In this document: positions 45,331-53,935 of the stretch, in pieces
Numbering within the stretch: the stretch's first letter is position 1
Layout of the letters: each line of letters starts with the position of its first letter
Assembly: GCA_947497905.1 (NCBI GenBank)
Contig: CANMIH010000015.1
Coordinates: 1 to 64,000, forward strand
Reading direction: 5' to 3'
DNA: 64,000 nt
Source: an uncultured Pelagimonas sp.
GTDB taxonomy: Bacteria; Pseudomonadota; Alphaproteobacteria; Rhodobacterales; Rhodobacteraceae
Made by a program: the position numbers and the translations under genes
Notes under the pieces: generated by a model
The model's database searches: none
What the model was told of the DNA's origin: nothing
The model's input: the letters and a program-made list of their open reading frames with translations, nothing else

Positions 45331-45969
45331 ATGGGAATGAAGCTCTATTGTTTTGGTGAATCAGGACATTCTTACAAAGCTGCCTTGGCGTTGGAGTTGG
45401 CAAAACTTGACTGGGAACCGGTGAAGGTCGATTTCTTCAATGGCGAAACCCGCACGGCGGAATATCGCGCTGAGGTCAATGAAATGGGCGAAGCGCCGGT
45501 TCTTGTGGATGGCGACATTCGTCTCACCCAATCCGGTGTCATCCAACAGTACCTGTCAGACACCTATGGCCATTTCGGCGGCAAAGATGCGATGGAAAAG
45601 CTTGAGGTGCTGCGCTGGGTGATCTGGGACAACCAGAAATTCTCGGGCACCTCGGGGCCCTTGCGGTTTCTCATGAATTTTCTGCCCGAAGACAAACGCC
45701 CCGCCGAGGTTATTGCCTTCATGCAGGGCCGCATGAAGGGCGCCTATGGTGTGTTGAACGCCCACCTACAGGGCCGGGATTGGATCGTCGGCGATGCGCC
45801 CACCAATGCCGATCTGACCTGCTGCGGCTATCTGTTTTATCCCGAACCTTTTGGGTTTGACCGCTCTGACTGGCCAGAAATCGACCGCTGGATGTCCAAC
45901 ATTCAGGCGCTTGACGGCTGGAAACACCCCTATGACCTGATGCCCGGCTCCCCTGCGGACCGCGCCTGA
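45331..45969 (+). CDS. Glutathione S-transferase family protein
   Basis: A 212-residue protein with an N-terminal thioredoxin-like domain (MKLYCFGESGHSYKAALALE, VLVDGDIRLTQSGVIQQYLS) and a C-terminal helical domain. The N-terminal Ser of GESGHSYK is a candidate for the glutathione-activating residue. Position between a dehydrogenase and a thiolase suggests a role in detoxification or glutathione-dependent thioester turnover, not general defence. ATG 45331 or 45337. Confidence 0.88.
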   Translation: MGMKLYCFGESGHSYKAALALELAKLDWEPVKVDFFNGETRTAEYRAEVNEMGEAPVLVDGDIRLTQSGVIQQYLSDTYGHFGGKDAMEKLEVLRWVIWDNQKFSGTSGPLRFLMNFLPEDKRPAEVIAFMQGRMKGAYGVLNAHLQGRDWIVGDAPTNADLTCCGYLFYPEPFGFDRSDWPEIDRWMSNIQALDGWKHPYDLMPGSPADRA

Positions 45970-45984
45970 TAAAGGAAGACGAGA

Positions 45985-47196
45985 ATGACCGAAGCCTATA
46001 TCTATGACGCCCTGCGAACCCCGCGTGGCAAGGGCCGCAAAGACGGCGCGCTGCACGAGGTCACAAGCCTGCGCCTGTCCTCTCAAGTGCTCAATGCGGT
46101 CAAAGAGCGCAACAATCTCGAAGGTCACGCGGTTGAGGACGTGATCTGGGGCAATGTCACACAGGTTGCGGAACAGGGTGGCTGTCTTGCGCGGTCCGCA
46201 GTCCTCGCCTCTGATCTCGATGAGCGCATTCCCGGCCTGTCGATCAACCGGTTCTGTGCCTCGGGCATGGAAGCTGTTAACCTCGCGGCCAATCAGGTCA
46301 AAGGTGGTGCCGGTCAGGCCTATATCGCCGGTGGCGTGGAAATGATGGGCCGGGTGGCCATGGGCAGTGACGGGGCCGCAATTGCGGTGGACCCGAGCCT
46401 CGCCATGGAGAGCTATTTTGTGCCGCAAGGCATCAGTGCCGATATCATCGCAACAGAATATGGGTTTTCCCGCACCGATGCCGATGCATTGGCCGTGGAA
46501 TCCCAACGCCGCGCCGCCGCCGCCTGGGAGGACAACCGGTTTGAAAAGTCGGTCATCACCGTGCGCGATCAGAACGGATTGGCCATGCTGGACCGTGACG
46601 AATACATGCGCCCCGGCACCGATATGCAGAGCCTTGGCGCTCTAAAAGCCTCGTTCAAGGACATGGGTGAGGTGATGCCGGGCTTTGACCAGATTGCCCT
46701 GATGAAGTACCCGCACCTTGAGCGGATCAACCACATCCACCATGCGGGCAACAGCTCGGGCATTGTGGACGGCTCGGCTGCGGTTCTCATTGGCAACAAA
46801 GAGTTCGGCGAGAAATACGGCCTCAAACCGCGTGCACGCATCCGGGCCACTGCAAAGATCGGCACAGATCCCACCATCATGCTGACCGGACCGGTGCCTG
46901 TGACCGAGAAGATCCTGGCCGACAATGGCATGGCGATCTCTGACATCGATCTGTTTGAGGTCAACGAAGCCTTCGCCTCGGTTGTGCTGCGCTTCATGCA
47001 GGCCTTTGACGTCGATCAGGATAAGGTCAACGTCAACGGCGGGTCGATTGCCATGGGGCATCCTCTGGGCGCAACCGGTGCAATCATCATAGGCACCCTG
47101 CTGGATGAGCTTGAACGCTCTGGCAAAGGTGTGGGTCTGGCCACCCTCTGCATTGCGTCGGGCATGGGCGCCGCCACCATCATCGAGCGCGTGTGA
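45985..47196 (+). CDS. fadA: Acetyl-CoA C-acyltransferase (thiolase)
   Basis: A 403-residue thiolase that cleaves 3-ketoacyl-CoA. Catalytic residues: Cys in [11 protein letters not shown], His in [10 protein letters not shown], and Cys in [11 protein letters not shown]. Length and motifs are standard for FadA-type enzymes. It is 15 bp after the GST gene. With the fadJ-like gene at 48.7 kb it makes a complete degradative pair. The fadA symbol reflects function, not proven orthology. Confidence 0.94.
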   Translation: MTEAYIYDALRTPRGKGRKDGALHEVTSLRLSSQVLNAVKERNNLEGHAVEDVIWGNVTQVAEQGGCLARSAVLASDLDERIPGLSINRFCASGMEAVNLAANQVKGGAGQAYIAGGVEMMGRVAMGSDGAAIAVDPSLAMESYFVPQGISADIIATEYGFSRTDADALAVESQRRAAAAWEDNRFEKSVITVRDQNGLAMLDRDEYMRPGTDMQSLGALKASFKDMGEVMPGFDQIALMKYPHLERINHIHHAGNSSGIVDGSAAVLIGNKEFGEKYGLKPRARIRATAKIGTDPTIMLTGPVPVTEKILADNGMAISDIDLFEVNEAFASVVLRFMQAFDVDQDKVNVNGGSIAMGHPLGATGAIIIGTLLDELERSGKGVGLATLCIASGMGAATIIERV

Positions 47197-47353
47197 TGCA
47201 TTCCCTCTCCTTGATATCTATTCCCCTCTGGGGTCTTTCTCTGCTGATTGATGCAGGCAGGATCTCAATTGGAGTCGTTTCAAGGAGAGGACGCTTCCGG
47301 TCAACCGCACCAATTGTTGCACTTCGGATTGCGTGTCCAACGTGGAGAGTGGA

Positions 47354-47848
47354 ATGACAAAATCCGCGCCAGCCGCCTCCATTTATCAAGCCCATCTTGA
47401 TGCCGTCGGGCGCGCCTTCTGGGACCGTGACTGGGGTAGCCTGAGCCAATATCTGGCGCCACAGAACAGTCTTCGAACCCTCGATACGGCCTATGCCACC
47501 CGCAACCATGAAGAGATGCAGCTGTCGTATCAGTCGCTGCGCGACAGTATCGATATCGTTGGGGCCCAAGCCTATCATCGCATCTGTCTCGAAGCTCAGT
47601 TTACAGACGCCAGCCAAACCAGAATTCTGGGTCGCCACAGAACATATATCCTGTCGGGCGGCACAACTGTTCTCGAACCCTATGAGAGCGACATGACACT
47701 TGAGCTGATCGACCAACGTTGGCTGGGCGTCGCAATTTTTGGTCGCTTCAAAAACTCGGACCTCACAGCGATTTCGCCTGACCTTCTTAGAAAACCCACT
47801 CGCCAGAGTGGGGATCAACAGCCGGATCTTTCCAAATGCCAAAGCTAG
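47354..47848 (+). CDS. NTF2-like protein (first of a trio)
   Basis: A 164-residue protein with the look of an NTF2/SnoaL-like cone fold: HLDAVGRAFWDRDWGSLSQY at the start, a run of strands (RHRTYILSGGTTVLEPYESD, MTLELIDQRWLGVAIFGRF). I do not recognise a specific family. ATG 47354 follows GAGAGTGGA. It overlaps the cupin gene by 13 bp. Design and position parallel the second NTF2-like gene at 48.3 kb. Confidence 0.6.
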   Translation: MTKSAPAASIYQAHLDAVGRAFWDRDWGSLSQYLAPQNSLRTLDTAYATRNHEEMQLSYQSLRDSIDIVGAQAYHRICLEAQFTDASQTRILGRHRTYILSGGTTVLEPYESDMTLELIDQRWLGVAIFGRFKNSDLTAISPDLLRKPTRQSGDQQPDLSKCQS

Positions 47849-48303
47849 ATTTATCAGCCATTCCCGCCCGCACAGGTTCGTCATATCCCGAGCCCTATAA
47901 CAGTCAGATGCAGGGCCGGAGCCAACAGGCCTTGGGTGACGCGGGTGGCTTGAGCCAATTCGGCGTAAACCTTGTCCAGCTAGCCCCCGGTGCCCAATCT
48001 GCGCTGCGCCATTGGCATGAAAAGCAAGACGAATTTCTGATGGTAACGGAAGGGACGCTCACACTTGTCGACGACATGGGAGAGACGACACTCGCCGTTG
48101 GCGATTGCTGCAGCTTCCCCGCCGGTGACGCCAATGGCCACCATTTGGTCAACAAAAGCGACGCCCTTGGGGCCTTTCTCGTGATTGGCACCCGCACCGA
48201 CAGCGAGATCGGCTGGTATTCAGACGTCGACATGAAGGTGACAGTCACACCAGAGGATTTCGCCTTTACCCGGCAAGATGGTTCGCCGTTGGAGGACACA
48301 TGA
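47836..48303 (+). CDS. Cupin domain protein
   Basis: A 155-residue single-domain cupin. Motif 1: LRHWHEKQDEFLMVTEG, with His, His, Glu metal ligands; motif 2 region: CCSFPAGDANGHHLVN. Metal binding is therefore likely. Cupins here could be dioxygenases, isomerases or small-molecule sensors; the substrate cannot be named. It overlaps both neighbouring genes (13 bp and 4 bp), which means tight co-expression. Confidence 0.88.
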   Translation: MPKLDLSAIPARTGSSYPEPYNSQMQGRSQQALGDAGGLSQFGVNLVQLAPGAQSALRHWHEKQDEFLMVTEGTLTLVDDMGETTLAVGDCCSFPAGDANGHHLVNKSDALGAFLVIGTRTDSEIGWYSDVDMKVTVTPEDFAFTRQDGSPLEDT

Positions 48304-48737
48304 CCTTTGACGATGCCGCCTTTGAGGATCTTCTGGCCGATATCACTGAACCGTTTCTGACCGGTGATTATGCGCGCTGGCGCAATCGGTTGCGCTTGCC
48401 CTGCACCTTTGTCACCCAAGCCGGCCCCATTACCCTTGCCTCTGAGGACGACGTCGAGCGCAGCTTTGCCATGTACCAAATGGCGGTGCGCAGCATGGGG
48501 CTCGCCCATGTCCATCACAAACCGCTTCACTTTGATCCCTGCCCCGATGGCACGGTCATCATCACCTATGAAACCAATATCCTGCGCCGCGACGGTTCGC
48601 GGATCATGCCGCCCTATACGGCCTCGGCGCTTGTTCACCCAGACGACGGCACCTGGCGTCTGTCTTCCATCATGAACGCCATGGGCCACCACCATTGGAC
48701 CGGCACCCATCCTTTTCTTTCCGGAGATCAAGAATGA
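48300..48737 (+). CDS. NTF2-like protein (second of a trio)
   Basis: A 145-residue NTF2/SnoaL-like protein: an N-terminal helical part (FEDLLADITEPFLTGDYARW), then LPCTFVTQAGPITLASEDDV and a sheet (GTVIITYETNILRRDGSRIM). It shares layout but little sequence with the 47.35-kb protein. It overlaps the cupin gene by 4 bp and the fadJ-like gene by 4 bp, so it belongs to that operon. Function unknown. Confidence 0.65.
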   Translation: MTFDDAAFEDLLADITEPFLTGDYARWRNRLRLPCTFVTQAGPITLASEDDVERSFAMYQMAVRSMGLAHVHHKPLHFDPCPDGTVIITYETNILRRDGSRIMPPYTASALVHPDDGTWRLSSIMNAMGHHHWTGTHPFLSGDQE

Positions 48738-50932
48738 CTGACTTCACTATGCAAACCGACGCAGACGGCGTCGCAGTGATCACCTGGAACGTGGTCGAAA
48801 AATCGATGAATGTTCTTAATCTTGAGGCTCTTGAGCTGCTGAACGCACTGGTGGATCAGGCGCTGGCAGATGAGGCGGTCAAGGGCATTGTCATCACCTC
48901 GGGCAAAGACAGCTTTGCCGGTGGCATGGATCTGAATGTCATCGCCAAAATGAAGGAAATGGCAGGCGACAACCCGGCTCAGGGTCTGTTTGACGGCATC
49001 ATGCAGATGCACGCGGTTCTGCGCAAAATCGAACGCGCCGGGATGGATCCGAAAACCAACAAGGGCGGCAAACCGATTGCCACCGCCCTGCCCGGCACGG
49101 CGCTTGGGATTGGTCTGGAAATCCCGCTGTCGACCCACCGCATTTTTGCCGCCGACAACCCCAAGGCCAAAATCGGCCTGCCCGAAATCCTTGTCGGCAT
49201 TTTCCCCGGAGCAGGCGGCACCACCCGTCTAGCGCGCAAGCTGGGCGCAATGGGCGCCTCGCCGTTCCTGCTGGAAGGCAAACTGTCGAACCCGAAGAAA
49301 GCCAAATCGGCAGGCATCATTGATGAAGTGGTCGAAGACCCTCTCGCTGCTGCAAAAGAGTGGGTATTGAACGCCAAAGACGCCGACATCCTCAAGCCAT
49401 GGGATGCGAAGGGTTACAAAATGCCCGGCGGCACGCCCTACCACCCAGCTGGTTTCATGACCTTTGTTGGCGCATCGGCCATGGTCAACGGCAAAACCAA
49501 AGGTGTCTACCCCGCCGCCAAGGCCATGCTTTCGGCCGTGTACGAAGGCGCCATGGTGCCCTTTGACACAGCGCTGAAAATCGAGGCGCGTTGGTTCGTC
49601 AATGTGCTGATGAACCCCTCGTCTGGCGCCATGATCCGCTCGCTGTTCATCAACAAAGAGGCGCTGGAAAAAGGGGCCGTGCGTCCCACCGATGTGGCCG
49701 ACCAAAGCGTCAAGAAGGTTGGTGTTCTTGGGGCTGGCATGATGGGTGCAGGCATTGCGCTTGTCTCGGCGCAGGCCGGGATTGAGGTTGTTCTGATCGA
49801 CCAGAACCAGGAGGCCGCAGATCGCGGCAAAGCCTATTCCGAAACCTACATGGACAAAGGCATCAAACGCGGCAAAGCCACGGCTGAAAAGAAAGAGGCT
49901 CTGCTGTCCCAGATCACGGCGACAACCGATCTTGAAGCGCTGAAGGGGTGTGATCTGATTGTTGAGGCCGTGTTTGAAGATCCCAAGGTCAAGGCTGAGA
50001 TGACCCAGAAGGTCGAAGCCATTATTGGCGAAGACTGCATCTTTGCCACCAACACCTCGACCCTGCCCATCAGCGATCTGGCCAAAGCCAGCGCGCGCCC
50101 CGACCAGTACATTGGCATTCACTTCTTCTCGCCCGTTGAGAAAATGCTGCTGGTGGAAATCATCAAGGGCAAAGAAACCGGCGATCGCGCCGTGGCCAAA
50201 GCCTTGGATTTTGTACGCCAGATCCGCAAGACCCCGATTGTGGTGAACGATGCGCGGTTCTTCTACGCCAACCGCTGTATCATTCCTTACATCAACGAAG
50301 GCATTCGCATGGTGAAAGAGGGCGTGGCCCCGGCACTGATAGAAAACGCCGCCAAGATGGTCGGCATGCCGCTGGGCCCACTGCAGTTGGTTGACGAAAC
50401 ATCGATTGACCTTGGTGCAAAAATTGCCCGCGCCACCAAGGCCGCGATGGGGGATGCCTATCCTGACGAGGCCGTGGATGAGGTAATCTTCTGGATGGAA
50501 GGCGAAGGCCGTCTGGGACGCAAGGCCAATGCAGGTTTCTATGACTACGACGAAAAAGGCAAACGTCAGGGTCTGTCCGAAGCCGTCGCTGCGCAATATC
50601 CGCAAGGCGACGATCAGCCCGACCTGATCGACGTCCAGCATCGCCTCTTGTTTGCCCAATCGCTCGAAGCGGTACGCGCGCTGGAAGAAGGCGTGTTGAT
50701 GGACATCCGCGAAGGTGACGTCGGCGCGATCCTGGGCTGGGGCTTTGCCCCGTGGTCCGGTGGCCCGCTGAGCTGGCTCGACATGATCGGCGCGCCCTAT
50801 GCCGCCGAACGCTGTGACCAGTTGCAAGAGGCCTTTGGTGACCGCTTTGCCTGTCCCGCTCTGCTGCGTGACATGGGCGACAAAAACCAGAGCTTCTATG
50901 GGCGGTTTGGCGCACAGGAAAAAGCGGCCTAA
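48734..50932 (+). CDS. fadJ: Bifunctional enoyl-CoA hydratase/3-hydroxyacyl-CoA dehydrogenase
   Basis: A 732-residue multifunctional beta-oxidation protein. N-terminal crotonase domain (ITSGKDSFAGGMDLNVI, LPEILVGIFPGAGGTTRLAR with the catalytic Glu), central NAD-binding domain (VLGAGMMGAGIALVSAQAG, IFATNTSTLPISDLAKAS, IGIHFFSPVEKMLLVEII), then the two C-terminal 3HCDH domains. ATG 48734 overlaps the NTF2-like stop; earlier in-frame codons lack a ribosome site. It is 1.5 kb downstream of the thiolase, separated from it by the NTF2/cupin trio. Confidence 0.95.
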   Translation: MTDFTMQTDADGVAVITWNVVEKSMNVLNLEALELLNALVDQALADEAVKGIVITSGKDSFAGGMDLNVIAKMKEMAGDNPAQGLFDGIMQMHAVLRKIERAGMDPKTNKGGKPIATALPGTALGIGLEIPLSTHRIFAADNPKAKIGLPEILVGIFPGAGGTTRLARKLGAMGASPFLLEGKLSNPKKAKSAGIIDEVVEDPLAAAKEWVLNAKDADILKPWDAKGYKMPGGTPYHPAGFMTFVGASAMVNGKTKGVYPAAKAMLSAVYEGAMVPFDTALKIEARWFVNVLMNPSSGAMIRSLFINKEALEKGAVRPTDVADQSVKKVGVLGAGMMGAGIALVSAQAGIEVVLIDQNQEAADRGKAYSETYMDKGIKRGKATAEKKEALLSQITATTDLEALKGCDLIVEAVFEDPKVKAEMTQKVEAIIGEDCIFATNTSTLPISDLAKASARPDQYIGIHFFSPVEKMLLVEIIKGKETGDRAVAKALDFVRQIRKTPIVVNDARFFYANRCIIPYINEGIRMVKEGVAPALIENAAKMVGMPLGPLQLVDETSIDLGAKIARATKAAMGDAYPDEAVDEVIFWMEGEGRLGRKANAGFYDYDEKGKRQGLSEAVAAQYPQGDDQPDLIDVQHRLLFAQSLEAVRALEEGVLMDIREGDVGAILGWGFAPWSGGPLSWLDMIGAPYAAERCDQLQEAFGDRFACPALLRDMGDKNQSFYGRFGAQEKAA

Positions 50933-50950
50933 TTCGCCTCTTACTTTCTC

Positions 50951-50995
50951 AAAAAAAAGAGCCCCCCAGTCCAACCGGATTGGGGGGCTTTTTTT
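50951..50995. terminator. Bidirectional terminator between fadJ and glpD
   Basis: A run of A, then stem GCCCCCCAGTCC/GGATTGGGGGGC (G-T pair) with an AACC loop and a run of T. Serves the plus-strand fadJ and the minus-strand glpD. Confidence 0.92.
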
Positions 50996-51011
50996 CAGAA
51001 GGACCTGCGTA

Positions 51012-52586
51012 TCAAACGCTTTGGTTCCGCGTCATCCATGCCGCGACAGCCGCGCGTTCATCCTCATTCAACCGCAGCCCCAGCTTTCCGCGCCGCCACA
51101 GCACATCTTCCGCCGCGCATGCGAACTCATTGTCTACCAACCAGCGCAGTTCTGCTTCTGTCAGGGTCGCACCAAAGGCCTGCCCCAGATCAGCTGCCGA
51201 TGTGGCCTCGCCGAGAATTTTCCGGGAGTCCGTGCCATAGGTCTTGATCAACCGCCGCGCCCATGCCGCATCCAGAAACGCATAATCGCGCTGAAGGTCC
51301 GCCATCAGTTTCGCTGCGCCATCCACAGGGAAATCACCACCGGGCAGGGTTACGCCAGCCGTCCACACGCCGGGAAGGTTCGGGAAATGCTCGCCAATCT
51401 TCTCCAGAGCGCTTTCGGCCAAGCGACGATAGGTGGTGATTTTGCCGCCAAACACGTGCAGCACCGGCGCACCGCCTGCGGTATCCACCTTCAGCACGTA
51501 ATCCCGGGTCGCCGCCGTCGCACTGGACGCGCCATCATCGTACAAAGGGCGCACGCCAGAATAGGTCCAGACCACATCCTCCGCACTGATCTGGCGCTCG
51601 AAATAGCCATTGGCGAATTGGATGAGATAGTCCTGCTCTTCCGCAGAAATCGCCGGTTTTTCGGTCAGATCCGTGTGTTCCGCATCGGTGGTCCCGATCA
51701 GCGTGAAATCTTCCTCATAGGGAATGGCAAAGATGATCCGGCCATCGGTGCCTTGGAAGAAATAACATTTTTCGTGGTCATAAAGCTTGGGCACAACGAT
51801 ATGGCTGCCACGCACCAGACGCACGTTTTCCTGACTGTTCAGGCGCAGCTTCGACCGCAACACATCCCCAACCCAAGGCCCTGCCGCATTGACCAGCATT
51901 TTTGCATAATGGGTCGTCTCTTCTCCGCTGCGCATATCGCGGGTCAGAACCTGCCAGCCGCCTTCGATGCGCTCTGCCGAAACAACCTGCGTGCGTACCA
52001 TGATTTCCGCGCCACGTGCCTCAGCATCGCGGGCATTCAACACAACCAGTCGCGCATCCTGAATCCAGCAATCCGAATATTCATAGGCGGTCTCAAACCG
52101 GGGCTGCAGCGGGGCCCCCTCAGGCGACTCTTTCAATCCAACGGTTTTGGTCCCCGGCAGAACCTTTCGGCCCCCGAGATTGTCATACATGAACAACCCA
52201 AGCCGGATCAGCCAGGCCGGGCGCCGCCCCTTCATCCAGGGCATAAAGGTTGTCAGCAGTTTTGAGGTGGGTGTGCTGCTCTCAAACCGCATATCTTTGT
52301 GATAGGGCAGAACAAAACGCATCGGCCAACTGATGTGCGGCATGGCTCGCAACAGGGTTTCGCGCTCGATCAGCGCCTCGCGCACCAGTCGGAACTCAAA
52401 ATACTCAAGATAGCGCAACCCTCCGTGAAACAGCTTGGTGGACGCCGACGAGGTGGCCGAGGCCAGATCGTGCATTTCCGCCAACCGCACCGTAAGCCCG
52501 CGCCCAACCGCATCCCGTGCGATCCCGCAGCCATTGATGCCACCTCCGATGACAAACAGGTCCACCATGTTACGCGCGTCGCTCAT
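51012..52586 (-). CDS. glpD: Aerobic glycerol-3-phosphate dehydrogenase
   Basis: A 524-residue FAD enzyme of the inner membrane surface that oxidises glycerol 3-phosphate to DHAP and reduces quinone. FAD loop FVIGGGINGCGIARDAVGRG, SSASTKLFHGGLRYLEYFEF, NAAGPWVGDV and VFGGKITTYRRLAE. ATG 52586 has AGGAGAG upstream on the minus strand. Divergent from glpR across a 117-bp promoter region with a likely operator. Confidence 0.96.
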   Translation of the reverse strand: MSDARNMVDLFVIGGGINGCGIARDAVGRGLTVRLAEMHDLASATSSASTKLFHGGLRYLEYFEFRLVREALIERETLLRAMPHISWPMRFVLPYHKDMRFESSTPTSKLLTTFMPWMKGRRPAWLIRLGLFMYDNLGGRKVLPGTKTVGLKESPEGAPLQPRFETAYEYSDCWIQDARLVVLNARDAEARGAEIMVRTQVVSAERIEGGWQVLTRDMRSGEETTHYAKMLVNAAGPWVGDVLRSKLRLNSQENVRLVRGSHIVVPKLYDHEKCYFFQGTDGRIIFAIPYEEDFTLIGTTDAEHTDLTEKPAISAEEQDYLIQFANGYFERQISAEDVVWTYSGVRPLYDDGASSATAATRDYVLKVDTAGGAPVLHVFGGKITTYRRLAESALEKIGEHFPNLPGVWTAGVTLPGGDFPVDGAAKLMADLQRDYAFLDAAWARRLIKTYGTDSRKILGEATSAADLGQAFGATLTEAELRWLVDNEFACAAEDVLWRRGKLGLRLNEDERAAVAAWMTRNQSV

Positions 52587-52651
52587 CCCGACTCTCCTGA
52601 TCTGATTGGCGCCTTGATGCCCGAGTCGCGCACAAAAGGAAAGAATTAGAT

Positions 52652-52684
52652 TTTCGTTTTTCAGAATAACGCGTATAAACGAAA
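52652..52684. promoter_or_regulatory. Candidate GlpR operator between glpD and glpR
   Basis: TTTCGTTT (52652-52659) and its exact reverse complement AAACGAAA (52677-52684), 25 bp centre to centre, lie between the divergent starts. DeoR-type GlpR proteins bind repeated TTTCG/CGAAA half-sites, so one site could control both genes. Confidence 0.6.
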
Positions 52685-52703
52685 CAAAAAGGAACAAATC
52701 ACC

Positions 52704-53459
52704 ATGAACACGCGCCACCGCGACATTCTCGATCTGCTGCGCCAAACCGGAGAAGTGAGCGTTGACGGGCTTGCCGCACAGTTTGGTGTCTCTCTGCAAA
52801 CCATCCGCCGGGATCTGACCGAACTGGCCGAGGCCGGGCGTCTTGAAAGGGTCCATGGTGGCGCGGTGCTGCCCTCGGGCGTGACGAATATTGGCTATGA
52901 GGAACGGCGCGCGCTGAACCAACAGGCCAAGCGTTCAATAGGCGAGCGCTGTGCCCGGCTCATCCCAAATGACTGCGCCCTGTTTCTGGGCATTGGCACC
53001 ACAACAGAAGCGGTGGCAACCGCATTGATCCATCACCGCAATCTCATGGTGGTGACCAACAACATGACGGTGGCCACGATCCTCGGCGCCAATGCCGAGT
53101 GCGAGACAATTGTCACCGGGGGGCATCTGCGCGCGGCGGATGGCGGGTTGGTTGGTCCTTTAGCTGTCGAAAGCCTGCACAGGTTCAAATTTGATTTTGG
53201 CATAATCGGTTGTTCGGCCTTGGATGCAGACGGCGATATGATGGATTTTGATCTCAACGAGGTCATGGTCAGCCAAGAGGTGCTGCGCCGATCGCGGCGC
53301 AAATTCCTCGTTTGCGATCACTCCAAACTGACGCGAAGCGCTCCTGCGCGCATCGCCTCTCTGGCCGAGCTTGATACCATGGTCACCGATGTGTCGCTCT
53401 CAAGCGCACTGCACACCCTCTGCACCGATCACAACACCCAGATCGACAGCGCCACCTGA
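52704..53459 (+). CDS. glpR: DeoR family repressor GlpR
   Basis: A 251-residue repressor. N-terminal DeoR helix-turn-helix: VSVDGLAAQFGVSLQTIRRD, LERVHGGAVLP. C-terminal sugar-phosphate sensor domain: LFLGIGTTTEAVATAL, NNMTVATILGAN, DFGIIGCSALDADGDMMDFD, LVCDHSKLTRSA. Next to glpD it almost certainly responds to glycerol 3-phosphate and controls glpD, probably also the distant glpK. ATG after AAAAGGAAC. Confidence 0.93.
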   Translation: MNTRHRDILDLLRQTGEVSVDGLAAQFGVSLQTIRRDLTELAEAGRLERVHGGAVLPSGVTNIGYEERRALNQQAKRSIGERCARLIPNDCALFLGIGTTTEAVATALIHHRNLMVVTNNMTVATILGANAECETIVTGGHLRAADGGLVGPLAVESLHRFKFDFGIIGCSALDADGDMMDFDLNEVMVSQEVLRRSRRKFLVCDHSKLTRSAPARIASLAELDTMVTDVSLSSALHTLCTDHNTQIDSAT

Positions 53460-53510
53460 CGGGACGGGGGGCGGGGCGAGGTCCGCAGGACAAGCGACGT
53501 CCAGCCGGCG

Positions 53511-53879
53511 CTAACGGTGTTGGTCAATCAAAATCGGATTGCCATCCGGGTCCATGACCACAAAACTTGCCGGGCCGCTTTCGCCGCCATGTTCCTGACT
53601 GACGGCAATGCCCTGCTGGGTCAGCCGCGCCTTGATCTCACGGACATCATCAAACGGGTCTGTGTGTTGTGCCGCTTGATCCCAGCCCGGATTGAAGGTC
53701 AAAAGATTGCCTTCAAACATGCCCTGAAACAGCCCTATCACCGTCTCACCGTTTTTCATGATCAGATAGTTGTGCTCTTCTGAACCGCCAAAACTCTCAA
53801 ATCCAAGCACCTCATAAAAGGCTTTGGATTTCGCCAGATCATCCACTGCCAGACTGATGGAAAATGCACCCAATTTCAT
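53511..53879 (-). CDS. VOC/glyoxalase-like protein
   Basis: A 122-residue single vicinal-oxygen-chelate module: [46 protein letters not shown]. Metal ligands (E/H/Q type) are not all clear. VOC proteins include glyoxalases, extradiol dioxygenases and resistance proteins. It lies downstream of the first MttB homologue on the same strand and may be the last gene of that transcript. Confidence 0.83.
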   Translation of the reverse strand: MKLGAFSISLAVDDLAKSKAFYEVLGFESFGGSEEHNYLIMKNGETVIGLFQGMFEGNLLTFNPGWDQAAQHTDPFDDVREIKARLTQQGIAVSQEHGGESGPASFVVMDPDGNPILIDQHR

Positions 53880-53935
53880 AACATGCCCTCCTCTGGCCTC
53901 AGACTAGCACAGCGGATCAGGCATTTCAGCGCGTC

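Noticed and set aside
47266-47316. CAATTGG/CCAATTG inverted repeat upstream of the NTF2-like gene
   Set aside because: The arms are about 37 bp apart and short; chance is a sufficient explanation.
49229-50974. Long minus-strand open frame of 581 codons opposite fadJ
   Set aside because: fadJ on the plus strand is unmistakable; the reverse frame has no domain or ribosome site.
50799-52265. Long plus-strand open frame of 488 codons opposite glpD
   Set aside because: It is antisense to a clear glpD with all FAD motifs, has no recognisable domain, and arises from third-position bias.
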